A DNA stretch of 50,567 nt from Paramagnetospirillum marisnigri (GCF_001650715.1 NZ_LWQT01000050.1:1-50567); one strand, 5' to 3'; counted from the stretch's first letter, positions 1 through 10,532 are shown. Numbers and translations are program-made. Notes: generated from the letters alone by a model not told the origin.

Positions 1-61
1 TGACGCCTCCGGGCGCTACGCACCCTACGCCATCATCCCCAGGCAAAAGCTGCTACACCAC

Positions 62-303
62 TCGACGGGACATGACCGCAACAGGGCAATCGGGTGAAGG
101 AAACATATCCGCTTTCCCCCCTCTCCCGCTTGCGGGAGAGGGGGGGTGAGGGCTTGGTGGCCGCTCGAATAGATGTGGGTTGGCGCGCCGACGCGCGCGC
201 CCTCACCCGTCTCGGCTTCGCCTCGCCACCCTCTCCCGCAAGCGGGAGAGGGAACATTCTCCTTCAAGCGATTGCCCTGCTCATTGCAATTCCATGTCGG
301 GAG
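62..303. repeat. Long inverted-repeat element upstream of fbp
   Basis: This stretch has nested dyad symmetry. The outer arms share CAGGGCAATCG (82-92) with its reverse complement at 269-279, extending on both sides with mismatches (for example TGAAGGA next to TTCAAGG). Inside lie two compact hairpins built on CTCTCCCGCTTGCGGGAGAG (121-140) and CTCTCCCGCAAGCGGGAGAG (231-250). Translations of this kind of element give the spurious 'PLSRLRERG' peptides found in many proteobacterial genomes, so no gene is called here. It is probably a non-autonomous dispersed repeat. No clear promoter was seen in the rest of 1-371. Confidence 0.75.
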
Positions 304-371
304 GACTAACACTTTCCCACCCATAATGACGGGAAAAATCCCGCCGCCGCCACGCCACCGAGAGGGACGAC

Positions 372-1385
<1,014 letters not shown>

Positions 1386-1399
1386 GGCTCAGGCGGAGC

Positions 1400-1417
1400 G
1401 CGGGCGTCCTCGCCCGC
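1400..1417. terminator. Hairpin between convergent fbp and nudC
   Basis: A perfect 7-bp GC stem with a 4-nt loop (GCGGGCG-tcct-CGCCCGC) lies in the 41-bp gap between the stop codons of fbp and nudC. There is only a weak T-run, so it is a candidate bidirectional terminator by position. Confidence 0.5.
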
Positions 1418-1426
1418 CTCTTGCCG

Positions 1427-2362
1427 TCAGCCCTCCAGCCAGTGCTGGATCAGGGCACGGGAAATGGAATCGCGGCTGGGCAGGAACCGGCCGTGTTCCC
1501 CCGGCGCGCTGGCCTCGCCGAAGCGGCTCACCTCGGCGCGGGTGAACCAGCGGGCATCCTCGATCTCGGTGCGGTCTGGATTGGGCTCCTCGCCATCGGC
1601 CGTGGCCATGAAACCGATCATCAGCGATGACGGAAACGGCCAGGGCTGGCTGGCGACATAGCGGGCCGAGCGCACCCGGATGCCCGCTTCCTCCCAGACC
1701 TCGCGGGCCACCGCCTCCTCCAGGGTCTCGCCGGGCTCGACGAACCCCGCCAGGCAGGAATACATGCCGGGGGCCCAGACCGGCTGGCGCCCCAGCAGGG
1801 CGCGGCCCTGGGGGTCGGTCACCAGCACGATGATGGCGGAATCGGTGCGGGGGAAATGCGGGGCGCCGCAGGTGTCATCCGAGCATTTGCCGCAATGGCC
1901 GGCATCGGCGACGGTCAGGGGCTGGCCGCAGACCGAGCAAAAGCGGGTGCGCTCGCGCCAGATCAGGATGCCGCGGGCATAGGCCAGCAGGGCCGCATCC
2001 TGGCGGGGCAGGGTGCCGCCCGCCGAGCGCAGCATCACCCAGCGCCCCAGGCCCAGGTCGGGGCCATCCTCGGGGGCCTCCAGGCCGGAGATGTCGGCGG
2101 CGACCACCGGGGCCTCGCCATCCTGGCCCAGCAGCACCAGGGGCGCCGCCAAGCTGTCGATCAGGCTGCCGACGCTGGCCCAATCGGTCAGCGCGGCCAC
2201 GGGCGGCTCGCCCGTCACCGGCTGGCGGCCTCGCCAGTACAGGCAGATGCGGGCACCTGGGTGTCGTGCCAGGGCCAGGGGATCGGAAGCGTGGCGGAGC
2301 CCATGGGCGCGGTCCAGCTCCAGTCCACCGTAAAGCATGGGATGTCTCATGGCGGGAACCAT
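1427..2362 (-). CDS. nudC: NADH pyrophosphatase (Nudix, NudC family)
   Basis: NudC hydrolyses NAD(H) to NMN(H) and AMP and, in other bacteria, removes NAD caps from RNA. The Nudix box is complete: GFVEPGETLEEAVAREVWEE followed by AG. Before it is a zinc ribbon with CSVCGQ and a second Cys pair in CGKCSDDTC, then the family segment HFPRTDSAIIVLV. After the Nudix box comes SQPWPFPSSLMIGF, the SQPWPFPxS signature that separates NudC from other Nudix enzymes. I chose the ATG at 2362 (311 residues) because AAGGGG sits 7 nt upstream. In-frame ATGs at 2350 and 2338 are alternatives. The long upstream open frame overlaps the next gene and is not coding. Confidence 0.94.
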   Translation of the reverse strand: MVPAMRHPMLYGGLELDRAHGLRHASDPLALARHPGARICLYWRGRQPVTGEPPVAALTDWASVGSLIDSLAAPLVLLGQDGEAPVVAADISGLEAPEDGPDLGLGRWVMLRSAGGTLPRQDAALLAYARGILIWRERTRFCSVCGQPLTVADAGHCGKCSDDTCGAPHFPRTDSAIIVLVTDPQGRALLGRQPVWAPGMYSCLAGFVEPGETLEEAVAREVWEEAGIRVRSARYVASQPWPFPSSLMIGFMATADGEEPNPDRTEIEDARWFTRAEVSRFGEASAPGEHGRFLPSRDSISRALIQHWLEG

Positions 2363-2496
2363 GACATAACCCCTTGTCCCAAGACCAGAAGAGGATTGCG
2401 CTTTGTGTCGCGATGGCGACAATGGCTCAGTGGTCCGATCCCGACGCTTGATTCCCCAAGCATCGGGTGAATCGGCCCACCAATGGATTGAATCGC

Positions 2497-2521
2497 GGAA
2501 ACAAATCCAGGATTTGTTTCC
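2497..2521. promoter_or_regulatory. 25-bp perfect palindrome before the GGDEF/EAL gene
   Basis: GGAAACAAATCC and its exact reverse complement are separated by a single A, and end 13 bp before the start codon at 2535, just before the AGGGTG ribosome-binding site. It could be a repressor operator or an mRNA hairpin that controls ribosome access. It is too close to the start codon to be the terminator of an upstream gene on this strand. Confidence 0.6.
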
Positions 2522-2534
2522 ACCAGGGTGATGA

Positions 2535-4196
2535 ATGAGTGACGCGCAGTTCATAGTCGATAGCTTGCTGGAGTGCCTCCGCGACGCGGTGATCATCGCG
2601 TCGCCGGATGGGGGCGTGCTCCGTCTGGGCAAGGCTTTCGCGACCCTGACCTGTTTCGATGGCGTTGATCCCGATGGTGGGGCCGTTGCCCTGGCCGAGA
2701 GCTTGATGCGTGATGCCATGGCGCCAGGTTCGGGCGGGCGCTGGCAGGGCCATGTGCTCTGCGGTGACGGGCGCGAGCGGCCTCTGGAAGTGGTGGTCCT
2801 GGCCGTCAACGGGTCGAATGCTTTTCCCAGCCAGTATATCGGTCTGGTGCGCCCCGCCCTGTCCGATCCCATCCTGGCGCCCGCGGTGTCGGAAGCGGCA
2901 TCCTTCGGCTATGACACGCTGACCGGATTGCCGAATCGCGACCTGTTCATTGATCGCGTGTCGCAGGCTGTTCTGATGGCCAATCGCGTCGGAGGCACCG
3001 TCGCCTTGATGCTGATGGGGCTGGATCGGTTTTCCCTGGTCAACGACGCCTTGGGCCATTCGGCGGGCGATCGCCTTCTGGTCGAGGTGGCGCGCCGTCT
3101 TCGGACCTGCGTGCGCGAAACCGACACGGCGGTGCGGCTGGACGGGGACAAATTCGCCCTGGTGATGTCCATCGCCGATGTGGATGACAGTGTCATCGTC
3201 GCCGAGAAGGTGCTGACTTCGGTCAAGGAGCCATTTCTGCTCGATGGCCAGGAGGTGGTCGCCACCTTCTCCATCGGCATCAGCGTCCTGCCGCTCGATG
3301 CCGAGAACGGCGCCCAGCTGACCAATCATGCCGAACATGCCCTGCACCACGCCAAGGTGTCGGGGCGCAACCAGTACCAGTTCTTCTCCAAGGACATGAA
3401 CCGCAAGGCCAAGTCGCGGCTGGAGCTGGAAACCCGCATGCGCCGTGCCCTGGCCCAGGACGAATTCGTGGTCTACTACCAGCCCAAGGTCTCGGCGGAT
3501 GCCGACACCATCGTGGGCGCCGAGGCCCTGATCCGCTGGATGGATCCCGAGCGCGGCATGGTCTCGCCCGGCGAATTCATTCCCGTCGCCGAGGAAAGCG
3601 GCCAGATCGAGGCCATCGGCAATTGGGTGTTGCTGCATTCCTGCCTGCAGAACAAGGCGTGGCAGGAAGCCGGGCTTACCCCCATCAAGGTGTCGGTCAA
3701 CGTCTCGGCGCGGCAGTTCCATTCCCGCGCCCTGCTGGATTCGGTGGTCCAGGTGCTCGAACAAACCGGCCTTGACCCCAAATGGCTGGAGCTGGAAATC
3801 ACCGAAAGCATGCTGATGAACGACGTGGACACGGCGGTGCGGAAAATGAAGGCACTGCGTGACCTGGGGATTGGCCTGTCCATCGACGATTTCGGTACCG
3901 GCTATTCGTCCTTGTCCTATCTGGGACGCTTTCCCATCACCACCTTGAAAATTGACCGCGCCTTCATCGCCGACGTTGACACCAACCCCAAGACCGCCGA
4001 GATCGCCCGGGCCATCATCGGCCTGTCACGCGGGCTCAATCTGGAAGTGGTGGCCGAGGGCGCCGAGATCGAGGCGCACATTTCCTTCTTGCGCGACAAC
4101 GGATGTGATACGGTTCAGGGGTTCTATTACTCACGACCGGTTGCCGCCGGGGAGTTCGAGAAGATGATGCGCCAGAAGGTCATGGCGCACGCCTGA
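2535..4196 (+). CDS. GGDEF-EAL protein, probable c-di-GMP phosphodiesterase
   Basis: This 553-residue protein has an N-terminal PAS-like sensor region (about 1-115), a GGDEF domain (about 125-290) and an EAL domain (about 305-550). The cyclase signature is degenerate (RLDGDKFAL instead of GGDEF), although an RETD sequence stands where the inhibitory RxxD site usually is. The EAL domain looks catalytic: GAEALIRW, EITESMLMND, DDFGTGYSSLSYL, KIDRAFI and VVAEGAE keep the metal-binding and base residues of the family. I infer a c-di-GMP hydrolase whose GGDEF domain is regulatory. There is no transmembrane segment, so it is cytosolic. It is a single gene between nudC (divergent) and the nap operon. 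The unusual palindrome upstream may control it. Confidence 0.92.
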   Translation: MSDAQFIVDSLLECLRDAVIIASPDGGVLRLGKAFATLTCFDGVDPDGGAVALAESLMRDAMAPGSGGRWQGHVLCGDGRERPLEVVVLAVNGSNAFPSQYIGLVRPALSDPILAPAVSEAASFGYDTLTGLPNRDLFIDRVSQAVLMANRVGGTVALMLMGLDRFSLVNDALGHSAGDRLLVEVARRLRTCVRETDTAVRLDGDKFALVMSIADVDDSVIVAEKVLTSVKEPFLLDGQEVVATFSIGISVLPLDAENGAQLTNHAEHALHHAKVSGRNQYQFFSKDMNRKAKSRLELETRMRRALAQDEFVVYYQPKVSADADTIVGAEALIRWMDPERGMVSPGEFIPVAEESGQIEAIGNWVLLHSCLQNKAWQEAGLTPIKVSVNVSARQFHSRALLDSVVQVLEQTGLDPKWLELEITESMLMNDVDTAVRKMKALRDLGIGLSIDDFGTGYSSLSYLGRFPITTLKIDRAFIADVDTNPKTAEIARAIIGLSRGLNLEVVAEGAEIEAHISFLRDNGCDTVQGFYYSRPVAAGEFEKMMRQKVMAHA

Positions 4197-4228
4197 GAGC
4201 GAAAATACCCCTTGAAGCCAAGGGGCAT

Positions 4229-4242
4229 TTGACCAACGTCAA
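4229..4242. promoter_or_regulatory. FNR/CRP-family binding site upstream of napF
   Basis: TTGACCAACGTCAA is a perfect dyad of TTGAC and GTCAA with 4 bp between the half sites. It fits the TTGAY-N4-RTCAA consensus of FNR and related Dnr/Nnr regulators. It is centred about 93 bp before the napF start and is the only such site in this gap, so control of nap by oxygen or nitrogen oxides is the natural inference. Confidence 0.65.
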
Positions 4243-4328
4243 AGTGACTTTTCATATGCAGTGACACCTTTCATGCCATGGATGACGACGGTGGGGGAGC
4301 CGGAGTCAGGCCAAGGAGGGCGTGTCCG

Positions 4329-4643
4329 ATGTCTGGGCCTGTGTCCCGACGTGCATTGTTGACCGGTCGTTCGGCCAAGGCCGAACCCGCACCCGTCGGC
4401 GTATCCGAAGATGGAACTCCGCTGGCCCTGGTGGCCGAGCTTGGCGGGGCCTGCATCTCGGTGCAGGGCGTGACCTGCCGTTTGTGCGGCGATCCGTGCG
4501 AGCCCGACGCCATTCGCTTCCGCCCGCTGCTGGGGGGGCGCGCCTTGCCTGAGATTTCGAATGAACGCTGCACCGGCTGTGGTGTCTGCGTGTCCGCCTG
4601 TCCTGTCGGCGCCCTGTCCATGGCGCCCAGGCCGAGTGCGTGA
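4329..4643 (+). CDS. napF: NapF-type ferredoxin, short form with two clusters
   Basis: NapF is a cytoplasmic iron-sulfur protein that helps mature or supply the periplasmic nitrate reductase NapA. The N-terminal SRRALLTGR is typical of NapF. The two C-terminal cluster motifs are present: C-x7-C-x2-C-x3-C (in ACISVQGVTCRLCGDPCEP) and CTGCGVCVSACPVGAL. The first two clusters of the roughly 160-residue enterobacterial NapF are absent; a short linker of about 30 residues joins the N-terminus to cluster three. I chose the ATG at 4329 (104 residues) because AAGGAGGG lies 8 nt upstream. It is first in the nap operon and ends 10 bp before napD. Confidence 0.88.
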   Translation: MSGPVSRRALLTGRSAKAEPAPVGVSEDGTPLALVAELGGACISVQGVTCRLCGDPCEPDAIRFRPLLGGRALPEISNERCTGCGVCVSACPVGALSMAPRPSA

Positions 4644-4653
4644 GAGGAACACC

Positions 4654-4962
4654 ATGCGACTTTCGACATTTGTGAATACCGAGCACGCCAAGCCCAGGGA
4701 GCAGATCGAGAACATCTGCGGCGTGCTGGTCCATGTCAAACCCGAGCGCCGACAGTCGGTTCATGACGCCCTTGCCGCCATTTCCGGCGTCGAGATTCAC
4801 GCCATGACCGATGACGGCAGGATGGTTCTGACCGTCGAGGATGCCGAGGGCATCTGGGCGGGAGCGAAGATCACCAGTTTCCACGACATACCGGGCGTCC
4901 TCAGCGTCGCCCTTACCTATCACCATTTTGATTCTGATCTGGAAGGGGAGAGCGTTCCATGA
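4654..4962 (+). CDS. napD: NapD, chaperone for NapA maturation
   Basis: NapD is a small cytoplasmic chaperone that binds the twin-arginine signal of NapA and holds it until cofactor loading is finished. The 102-residue product has the family features: [11 protein letters not shown] near the N-terminus, the [14 protein letters not shown] strand at the end, and an overall ferredoxin-like alternating pattern. The ATG at 4654 follows GAGAGG; the open frame extends further upstream only into napF. Its stop overlaps the napA start by 4 bp (ATGA), which suggests translational coupling with its client. Confidence 0.94.
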   Translation: MRLSTFVNTEHAKPREQIENICGVLVHVKPERRQSVHDALAAISGVEIHAMTDDGRMVLTVEDAEGIWAGAKITSFHDIPGVLSVALTYHHFDSDLEGESVP

Positions 4963-7442
4963 GCCTTACCAGGCGCGACTTCATCAAGGCGAACGCCGTC
5001 GCGGCCACTGCCGCCGCCGCCGGTATCGCCATGCCGGCCGTGGCCCAACCAGCCAAGGCCAATATCCGTTGGGACAAGGGTGTCTGTCGCTTCTGCGGCA
5101 CCGGCTGTGCCGTGCTGGTGGGCGTTCAGGACGGCCGGGTGGTTGCCACCCAGGGCGACCCCGACTCGCCGGTCAACCGTGGCCTCAACTGCATCAAGGG
5201 CTACTTCCTGTCCAAGATCATGTATGGCGAGGACCGGCTGACCAAGCCGCTGCTGCGCATGAAGAACGGCAAGTTCGACAAGAACGGCGAATTCACGCCG
5301 ATCTCGTGGGACCAAGCCTTCGACATCATGGCGGAGAAGTGGAAGGAACAGTTGAAGAAGCCGGACGGCGTCACCCGCGTCGGCATGTTCGGCTCCGGCC
5401 AGTGGACCATCTGGGAGGGCTATGCCGCTTCCAAGCTGTACAAGGCCGGTTTCCGCTCCAACAACCTGGACCCCAACGCGCGCCATTGCATGGCCTCGGC
5501 GGTGACCGGCTTCATGCGGACCTTCGGCATCGACGAGCCCATGGGCTGCTACGACGATATCGAGCAGACCGACGCCTTCGTGCTGTGGGGCTCGAACATG
5601 GCGGAGATGCACCCGATCCTGTGGTCGCGCGTCACCGACCGCCGCCTGACCCACGAGGGTTGCAAGGTCGCGGTGCTGTCCACTTTCGAGCACCGCTCGT
5701 TCGAATTGGCCGACCTGCCGGTGGTGTTCACTCCCCAGGGCGATCTGGCGATCCTGAACTACATCTGCAACTACATCATCTCGAAGGGCGCCTATAACAA
5801 GGAGTTCATCGAGAAGCACGTGAACTTCAAGAAGGGCGTGACCGATGTGGGCTATGGCCTGCGTCCGACCCACGCGCTGGAAAAGGACCAGGCCAACGCC
5901 GCGACGCCGGACAAGTCCGACCCCATCACCTTCGACGAGTTCAAGTCCTTCGTTGCCGAGTACACCGCCGAAAAGGTGTCGAAGATTTCTGGCGTGCCGG
6001 TGGAGAAGCTGGAAGCCCTGGCCAAGATCTACGCCGATCCCAAGGTCAAGGTGGTCTCGTTCTGGACCATGGGCTTCAACCAGCACACGCGCGGCACCTG
6101 GGTCAATAACATGATCTACAACGTGCACCTGCTGATGGGGAAGATCTCCGAGCCGGGCAACAGCCCGTTCTCGCTGACCGGCCAGCCCTCGGCCTGCGGC
6201 ACGGCGCGCGAGGTGGGCACCTTCGCCCATCGCCTGCCCGCCGACATGGTGGTCATGAACGACAAGCACCGCCAGATCACCGAGGAGATCTGGAAGGTTC
6301 CCGCCGGGACCATCAATCCCAAGATCGGCTATCACGCCGTGTTGCAGCACCGCATGCTGAAGGACGGCAAGCTCAACGCCTATTGGGTGATGTGCACCAA
6401 CAACATGCAGACCGCCCCCAACATGAACGAGGAGGGATATCCGGGCTACCGCAATCCCGCCAATTTCGTGGTGGTGTCCGATCCCTATCCTACCGTCACC
6501 GCCTTGTCGGCAGACCTGATCCTGCCCACCGCCATGTGGATGGAAAAGGAAGGCGCCTATGGCAATGCCGAACGCCGGACCCAGTTCTGGCGCCAGCAGG
6601 TCAAGGCTCCGGGCGAGGCCCGCTCCGATCTGTGGCAGCTGATGGAATTCTCCAAGCGCTTCAAGATCGAGGAAGTGTGGCCGGAGGAACTGATCGCCAA
6701 GAAGCCGGAAGTCAGGGGCAAGACCCTGTTCGATGTGCTGTTCAAGAACGGCCAGGTGGACAAGTTCCCGCTGGCCGAGCTTCAGGCCGGGTTCGAGAAC
6801 GACGAGTCCAAGGCCTTCGGCTTCTATGCCCAGAAGGGCCTGTTCGAGGAATACGCCGCCTTCGGCCGCGGCCATGCCCACGATCTGGCGCCGTTCGAAG
6901 TCTATCACAAGGCCCGCGGCTTGCGCTGGCCGGTGGTGGACGGCAAGGAGACCCTGTGGCGCTTCCGCGAGGGCTATGACCCCTATGTGAAGGCGGGCGA
7001 GGGCGTGAAGTTCTATGGCAAGCCCGATGGCAAGGCCTGGATTTTCGCGCTGCCCTACCAGCCCGCCGCCGAAAGCCCGGACAAGGACTACGACCTGTGG
7101 CTGTCCACCGGCCGTGTCCTGGAACACTGGCATTCCGGCTCCATGACCCGACGCGTGCCCGAACTGCACAAGTCGGTGCCTAACGCCGTGCTCTACATGC
7201 ACCCCAATGACGCCGCCAAGCGTGGTCTGCGCAACGGCGACGTGGTCAAGGTGGCGAGCCGGCGCGGCGAGGTGACCACCCGCATCGACACCCGTGGCCG
7301 CAACAAGCCGCCGGAAGGGCTGGTGTTCATGCCGTTCTTCGACGAAAGCCAGTTGGTCAACAAGCTGACCCTCGACGCCACTTGCCCGATCTCGAAAGAG
7401 ACCGACTACAAGAAGTGCGCCGTCAAGGTGATGAAGGCTTAA
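4959..7442 (+). CDS. napA: Periplasmic nitrate reductase catalytic subunit
   Basis: NapA reduces nitrate to nitrite in the periplasm with a bis-MGD molybdenum centre and one [4Fe-4S] cluster. The 827-residue precursor starts with a twin-arginine signal (TRRDFIKAN, then an Ala-rich stretch ending near AVAQPAKA). The cluster motif [10 protein letters not shown] with a downstream Cys in LNCIKGYF is intact, and RHCMASAV (about residue 176) supplies the Mo-ligating Cys. Length matches NapA from other proteobacteria. It overlaps napD by 4 bp. After the stop an 86-bp hairpin repeat separates it from napG. Electrons would arrive from NapC through NapB. No frameshift or missing ligand was found. Confidence 0.98.
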   Translation: MSLTRRDFIKANAVAATAAAAGIAMPAVAQPAKANIRWDKGVCRFCGTGCAVLVGVQDGRVVATQGDPDSPVNRGLNCIKGYFLSKIMYGEDRLTKPLLRMKNGKFDKNGEFTPISWDQAFDIMAEKWKEQLKKPDGVTRVGMFGSGQWTIWEGYAASKLYKAGFRSNNLDPNARHCMASAVTGFMRTFGIDEPMGCYDDIEQTDAFVLWGSNMAEMHPILWSRVTDRRLTHEGCKVAVLSTFEHRSFELADLPVVFTPQGDLAILNYICNYIISKGAYNKEFIEKHVNFKKGVTDVGYGLRPTHALEKDQANAATPDKSDPITFDEFKSFVAEYTAEKVSKISGVPVEKLEALAKIYADPKVKVVSFWTMGFNQHTRGTWVNNMIYNVHLLMGKISEPGNSPFSLTGQPSACGTAREVGTFAHRLPADMVVMNDKHRQITEEIWKVPAGTINPKIGYHAVLQHRMLKDGKLNAYWVMCTNNMQTAPNMNEEGYPGYRNPANFVVVSDPYPTVTALSADLILPTAMWMEKEGAYGNAERRTQFWRQQVKAPGEARSDLWQLMEFSKRFKIEEVWPEELIAKKPEVRGKTLFDVLFKNGQVDKFPLAELQAGFENDESKAFGFYAQKGLFEEYAAFGRGHAHDLAPFEVYHKARGLRWPVVDGKETLWRFREGYDPYVKAGEGVKFYGKPDGKAWIFALPYQPAAESPDKDYDLWLSTGRVLEHWHSGSMTRRVPELHKSVPNAVLYMHPNDAAKRGLRNGDVVKVASRRGEVTTRIDTRGRNKPPEGLVFMPFFDESQLVNKLTLDATCPISKETDYKKCAVKVMKA

Positions 7443-7456
7443 GGCAGCTCTCTCGT

Positions 7457-7542
7457 CTCGTCATTCCCGCGCAAGCGGGAATCCATGTCGGCCGCATTCC
7501 GGTGATGTCGACATGGACCCCCGCCTTCGCGGGGGTGACGAG
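7457..7542. repeat. Palindromic repeat between napA and napG
   Basis: The segment folds on itself at several levels. Outer CGTCA (7459-7463) pairs with TGACG (7536-7540), ATTCCCGC-GCAA-GCGGGAAT forms a hairpin at 7463-7482, CCATGTCG (about 7484) pairs with CGACATGG (about 7509), and CCCCCGC-CTTC-GCGGGGG forms a hairpin at 7518-7535. It fills most of the 118-bp gap inside an otherwise tightly overlapping operon. Such elements are dispersed between genes in alphaproteobacteria. Here it could protect the upstream mRNA or cause partial termination. Confidence 0.8.
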
Positions 7543-7560
7543 GGAGGAAAGGGAATTTAG

Positions 7561-8379
7561 ATGGCGACGCAACGCGACAGCGCACAGACACCGAACCGGC
7601 GGGCGATGCTCACCGGTGCGGTTCGGGGTGCCTGCGCGTTGGGCGTTTTGGGCAGCCTGTTGGCCTTGCCCTCGCGCAAGAAGGCCGAGGCGGTGGCGCT
7701 GCGCCCGCCCGGCGCCATCGCCGAGAAGGATTTCGCCGCCGCCTGCGTGCGCTGCGGCTTGTGCGTCAAGGATTGCCCCTATGACACGCTGAAATTGTCG
7801 GATAGGGGCGACGGCCCGACCCTGGGCACGCCGTTCTTCAACGCTCGGGCGGTGCCCTGCGAGATGTGCGAGCGGATTCCCTGTGTCGCCGCCTGCCCGA
7901 CCGGGGCGCTGGACAAGGGCCTGACCGATATCAACAACGCCAAGATGGGCGTGGCGGTGCTGGTGGGCCAGGAGACCTGCCTGAACTTCCTCGGCCTGCG
8001 CTGCGATGTCTGCTACCGGGTCTGTCCGCGCATCGGCGAGGCCATCACCCTGGAGCTGTCCCACAACGCGCGCACCGCCAAGCACGCCTTTTTCATTCCC
8101 ACCGTCCACTCGGCCAAATGCACCGGCTGCGGCAAGTGCGAGAAGGCCTGCGTGCTGGACGAGGCCGCCATCAAGGTGCTGCCCCATGCCCTGGCCTCCG
8201 GGCAGTTGGGCAAGCATTACCGGCTGGGCTGGGAAGAGAAGAAGAAGGCGGGCGGCTCGCTGGTGGAGCCCAGCCCCGAGGTCCAGGTGCGTGGCATGGA
8301 AGGGGTCGAGATGACCCCCGGCGGCACCTACAAGCTTGAAAAGCGTCCCGATGGCGGCTTGAAGGAGTTCAAGCCATGA
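7561..8379 (+). CDS. napG: NapG, iron-sulfur quinol-oxidation subunit
   Basis: NapG is a periplasmic ferredoxin-type protein that works with membrane NapH to pass electrons from quinol to the Nap system. The 272-residue product has a twin-arginine-like start ([11 protein letters not shown] followed by a hydrophobic stretch to about residue 35). Four cluster motifs follow: [43 protein letters not shown] and [18 protein letters not shown] precedes the ATG at a workable distance and directly follows the repeat. The stop overlaps the napH start by 4 bp. Confidence 0.96.
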   Translation: MATQRDSAQTPNRRAMLTGAVRGACALGVLGSLLALPSRKKAEAVALRPPGAIAEKDFAAACVRCGLCVKDCPYDTLKLSDRGDGPTLGTPFFNARAVPCEMCERIPCVAACPTGALDKGLTDINNAKMGVAVLVGQETCLNFLGLRCDVCYRVCPRIGEAITLELSHNARTAKHAFFIPTVHSAKCTGCGKCEKACVLDEAAIKVLPHALASGQLGKHYRLGWEEKKKAGGSLVEPSPEVQVRGMEGVEMTPGGTYKLEKRPDGGLKEFKP

Positions 8380-9314
8380 GCCGCCCCGGCATCCATCATC
8401 CCGGCGCTTCCGCCGTGGCCGCCAAGGGCTGGGTCCAGGCCAACAAATGGCTGCTGGCCCGTCGGCTGTCCCAGGCGCTGGTGGTGGCGGTGTTCCTGAC
8501 CGGGCCGCTGTGGGGCGTGTGGATCGCCAAGGGCACCCTGGCGTCGAGCCTGACCCTCGGCATCCTGCCGCTGACCGATCCGCTGATGGTGCTGCAGGGC
8601 CTGTTGGCGGGTCATCTCATGACCGCGACGGCCCTGCTGGGCGCCGCCATCGTGCTGGGCTTCTATGTCCTGGTGGGCGGGCGGGTCTATTGTTCCTGGG
8701 TCTGCCCGGTCAATGCCGTCACCGATCTCGCCCACTGGCTGCGCCTGCGCCTCGGCATCGAAAAGGGCCTCAACCTCAACCGCGACACCCGTTTCTGGCT
8801 GCTGGGCGGCGTGCTGGTCGCCGCGGCTGCCACCGGCACCATCGCCTGGGAGGCGATCAACCCGGTGACCGTGCTCCATCGCGGGCTGGTGACCGGTTCC
8901 ATCCTCGGCCTGGGTTCTGCGGCGCTGGTGACGGCGGCGGTGTTCCTGTTCGACCTGGGCGTGGCCGCGCGCGGCTGGTGCACCCATCTCTGCCCGGTCG
9001 GCGCCTTCTATGGCCTGATCGGCCGTGCCGCCGTTTTGCGCGTCACTGCCGTGGACCGCGCCGCCTGTGACGATTGCATGGACTGCTTTTCCGTCTGCCC
9101 CGAACGCCATGTGATCGCCCCCGCCTTGCGCGGCGCGGCCAAGGGGGTGGGGCCGGTGATCCTGTCGGCGGACTGCACCAATTGCGGCCGCTGCATCGAT
9201 GTGTGTTCCAAGACCGTGTTCCGGTTCGGCACCCGTTTCCGCAACGCTCCCACCGATGCCCCGACGGGCTCGGCCGAGGCGGATGCGGCGGCGCCCCCGG
9301 CCAAGGTCGCGTGA
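8376..9314 (+). CDS. napH: NapH, membrane iron-sulfur quinol dehydrogenase subunit
   Basis: NapH is the integral membrane partner of NapG and is thought to oxidise quinol. The 312-residue protein has four hydrophobic segments (about residues 30-50, 65-105, 145-160 and 175-200). The conserved [10 protein letters not shown] and [11 protein letters not shown] motifs are present, as are two C-terminal [4Fe-4S] motifs, [12 protein letters not shown] and [12 protein letters not shown], on the cytoplasmic side. It overlaps napG (ATGA), as expected for a co-translated pair. The C-terminal tail after about residue 290 is Ala/Pro-rich and not conserved. Confidence 0.96.
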   Translation: MSRPGIHHPGASAVAAKGWVQANKWLLARRLSQALVVAVFLTGPLWGVWIAKGTLASSLTLGILPLTDPLMVLQGLLAGHLMTATALLGAAIVLGFYVLVGGRVYCSWVCPVNAVTDLAHWLRLRLGIEKGLNLNRDTRFWLLGGVLVAAAATGTIAWEAINPVTVLHRGLVTGSILGLGSAALVTAAVFLFDLGVAARGWCTHLCPVGAFYGLIGRAAVLRVTAVDRAACDDCMDCFSVCPERHVIAPALRGAAKGVGPVILSADCTNCGRCIDVCSKTVFRFGTRFRNAPTDAPTGSAEADAAAPPAKVA

Positions 9315-9381
9315 TGATATCGACGAGCCGATGACGCGGCTTGCCGAATTGAAATTGAGTTCTGGAAGGGGAGTGACCGCA

Positions 9382-9837
9382 GTGAAGACAAAGATCAAGG
9401 CAATCGCCCTCGCGCTGGCCCTGGCGCTTGGATTTGGTGTCCTGGGATCGGCCGTGGTGGCCAGCGAGGTCAAGTCGCTGAGGCCGACCGAGGCCAGCCA
9501 GCCCGACGCGCCGCCCGCCATCTACAAGGTGATGGAGGGGACCAAGCACGACCGCGCCTATCGCCAGCAGCCGCCGCTGGTGCCGCATCAGACCGACAAA
9601 TACGAGATCGACCTCAAGGTCAACCAGTGCCTGCGCTGCCACGAATGGCCCTATAGCGACCAGGAAAAGGCGCCGAAAATCTCCGACCTGCATTATCTCG
9701 ACCGCAACGGCGTCCGCCAGGACACCGTCAACGGCAACCGCTATTTCTGCAAGCAGTGCCATGTGCCGCAGGCCGAAGCCAAGCCGTTGGTGGAAAACAA
9801 GTTCCAGCCCGCCACGCTGAACACCAATCTCCGCTAG
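9382..9837 (+). CDS. napB: NapB, periplasmic diheme cytochrome c
   Basis: NapB is the small electron-transfer subunit that takes electrons from NapC and gives them to NapA. Two c-type heme motifs, CLRCH and CKQCH, lie in the 151-residue product, with the family segments [13 protein letters not shown] and a C-terminal [11 protein letters not shown] chose the GTG at 9382 because GGAAGGGGA lies about 9 nt upstream and it starts directly at a lysine-rich, hydrophobic signal peptide ([16 protein letters not shown], cleavage probably after VVA). In-frame GTG 9373 and ATG 9331 are alternatives. The open frame farther upstream belongs to napH. Confidence 0.94.
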   Translation: MKTKIKAIALALALALGFGVLGSAVVASEVKSLRPTEASQPDAPPAIYKVMEGTKHDRAYRQQPPLVPHQTDKYEIDLKVNQCLRCHEWPYSDQEKAPKISDLHYLDRNGVRQDTVNGNRYFCKQCHVPQAEAKPLVENKFQPATLNTNLR

Positions 9838-9857
9838 AGGCAGGGAAGGAACGGGTC

Positions 9858-10502
9858 ATGAGCAACGATAACTCGGCCGAGGGCAAAGGCCTGCTGCGCG
9901 GCTTGTGGGCGACGCTCTCCAAGCCCACGTCGAAATGGTCGCTGGGCGCGCTGCTGGTGGTGGGCTTCGTGGGCGGCGTCGTCTTCTGGGGCGGTTTCAA
10001 TACCGTCCTGGAACTGACCAATACCGAGACCTTCTGCCTCAGCTGCCACGAGATGGAGCAGAACGTCTATCGCGAGTACCGGGGCACCATCCACGATTCC
10101 AACCGCTCGGGCGTGCGGGCCACCTGCCCGGATTGCCATGTGCCGCGTCCGTGGATCTACAAGATCCAGCGCAAGATCCAGGCCTCGAACGAGGTGTGGC
10201 ACAAGCTGCTGGGCACCATCGACACCCGCGAGAAGTTCGAGGCCAAGCGCCTGGAACTGGCCAAGCACGAATGGGCCCGGATGAAGGAAACCGATTCCCG
10301 CGAGTGCCGCAACTGCCACAATTTCAGCGCCTTCGACCTGACCCGGCAGCAGGCCCGCGCCCGCAACCGCCATGCCGAAGCCGAGCAACAGGGCAAGACC
10401 TGCATCGATTGCCACAAGGGCATCGCGCACCAACTGCCCGCCGGGGCCTTCAAGGCCGAGCGCGAACTGAACGAATCCCTAGGGAGCCCGCCCAAGCCTT
10501 AG
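9858..10502 (+). CDS. napC: NapC, membrane-anchored tetraheme cytochrome c
   Basis: NapC of the NapC/NirT family carries electrons from membrane quinol to periplasmic NapB. The 214-residue product has one N-terminal membrane anchor (about residues 28-50, rich in Gly and Val) and four heme motifs: CLSCH, CPDCH, CRNCH and CIDCH. The spacing and the ATG at 9858 (GGAAGGAACGG upstream) are typical. It is the last gene of the operon and is followed by a strong terminator. Presence of both NapGH and NapC means two possible quinol entry routes. Confidence 0.97.
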   Translation: MSNDNSAEGKGLLRGLWATLSKPTSKWSLGALLVVGFVGGVVFWGGFNTVLELTNTETFCLSCHEMEQNVYREYRGTIHDSNRSGVRATCPDCHVPRPWIYKIQRKIQASNEVWHKLLGTIDTREKFEAKRLELAKHEWARMKETDSRECRNCHNFSAFDLTRQQARARNRHAEAEQQGKTCIDCHKGIAHQLPAGAFKAERELNESLGSPPKP

Positions 10503-10532
10503 GGACCAAGGTTTGGGCAACCCTGCCACACT

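Noticed and set aside
4920-7202. A 760-residue minus-strand open frame opposite napA
   Set aside because: Antisense shadow of napA with no recognisable domain and no ribosome-binding site.
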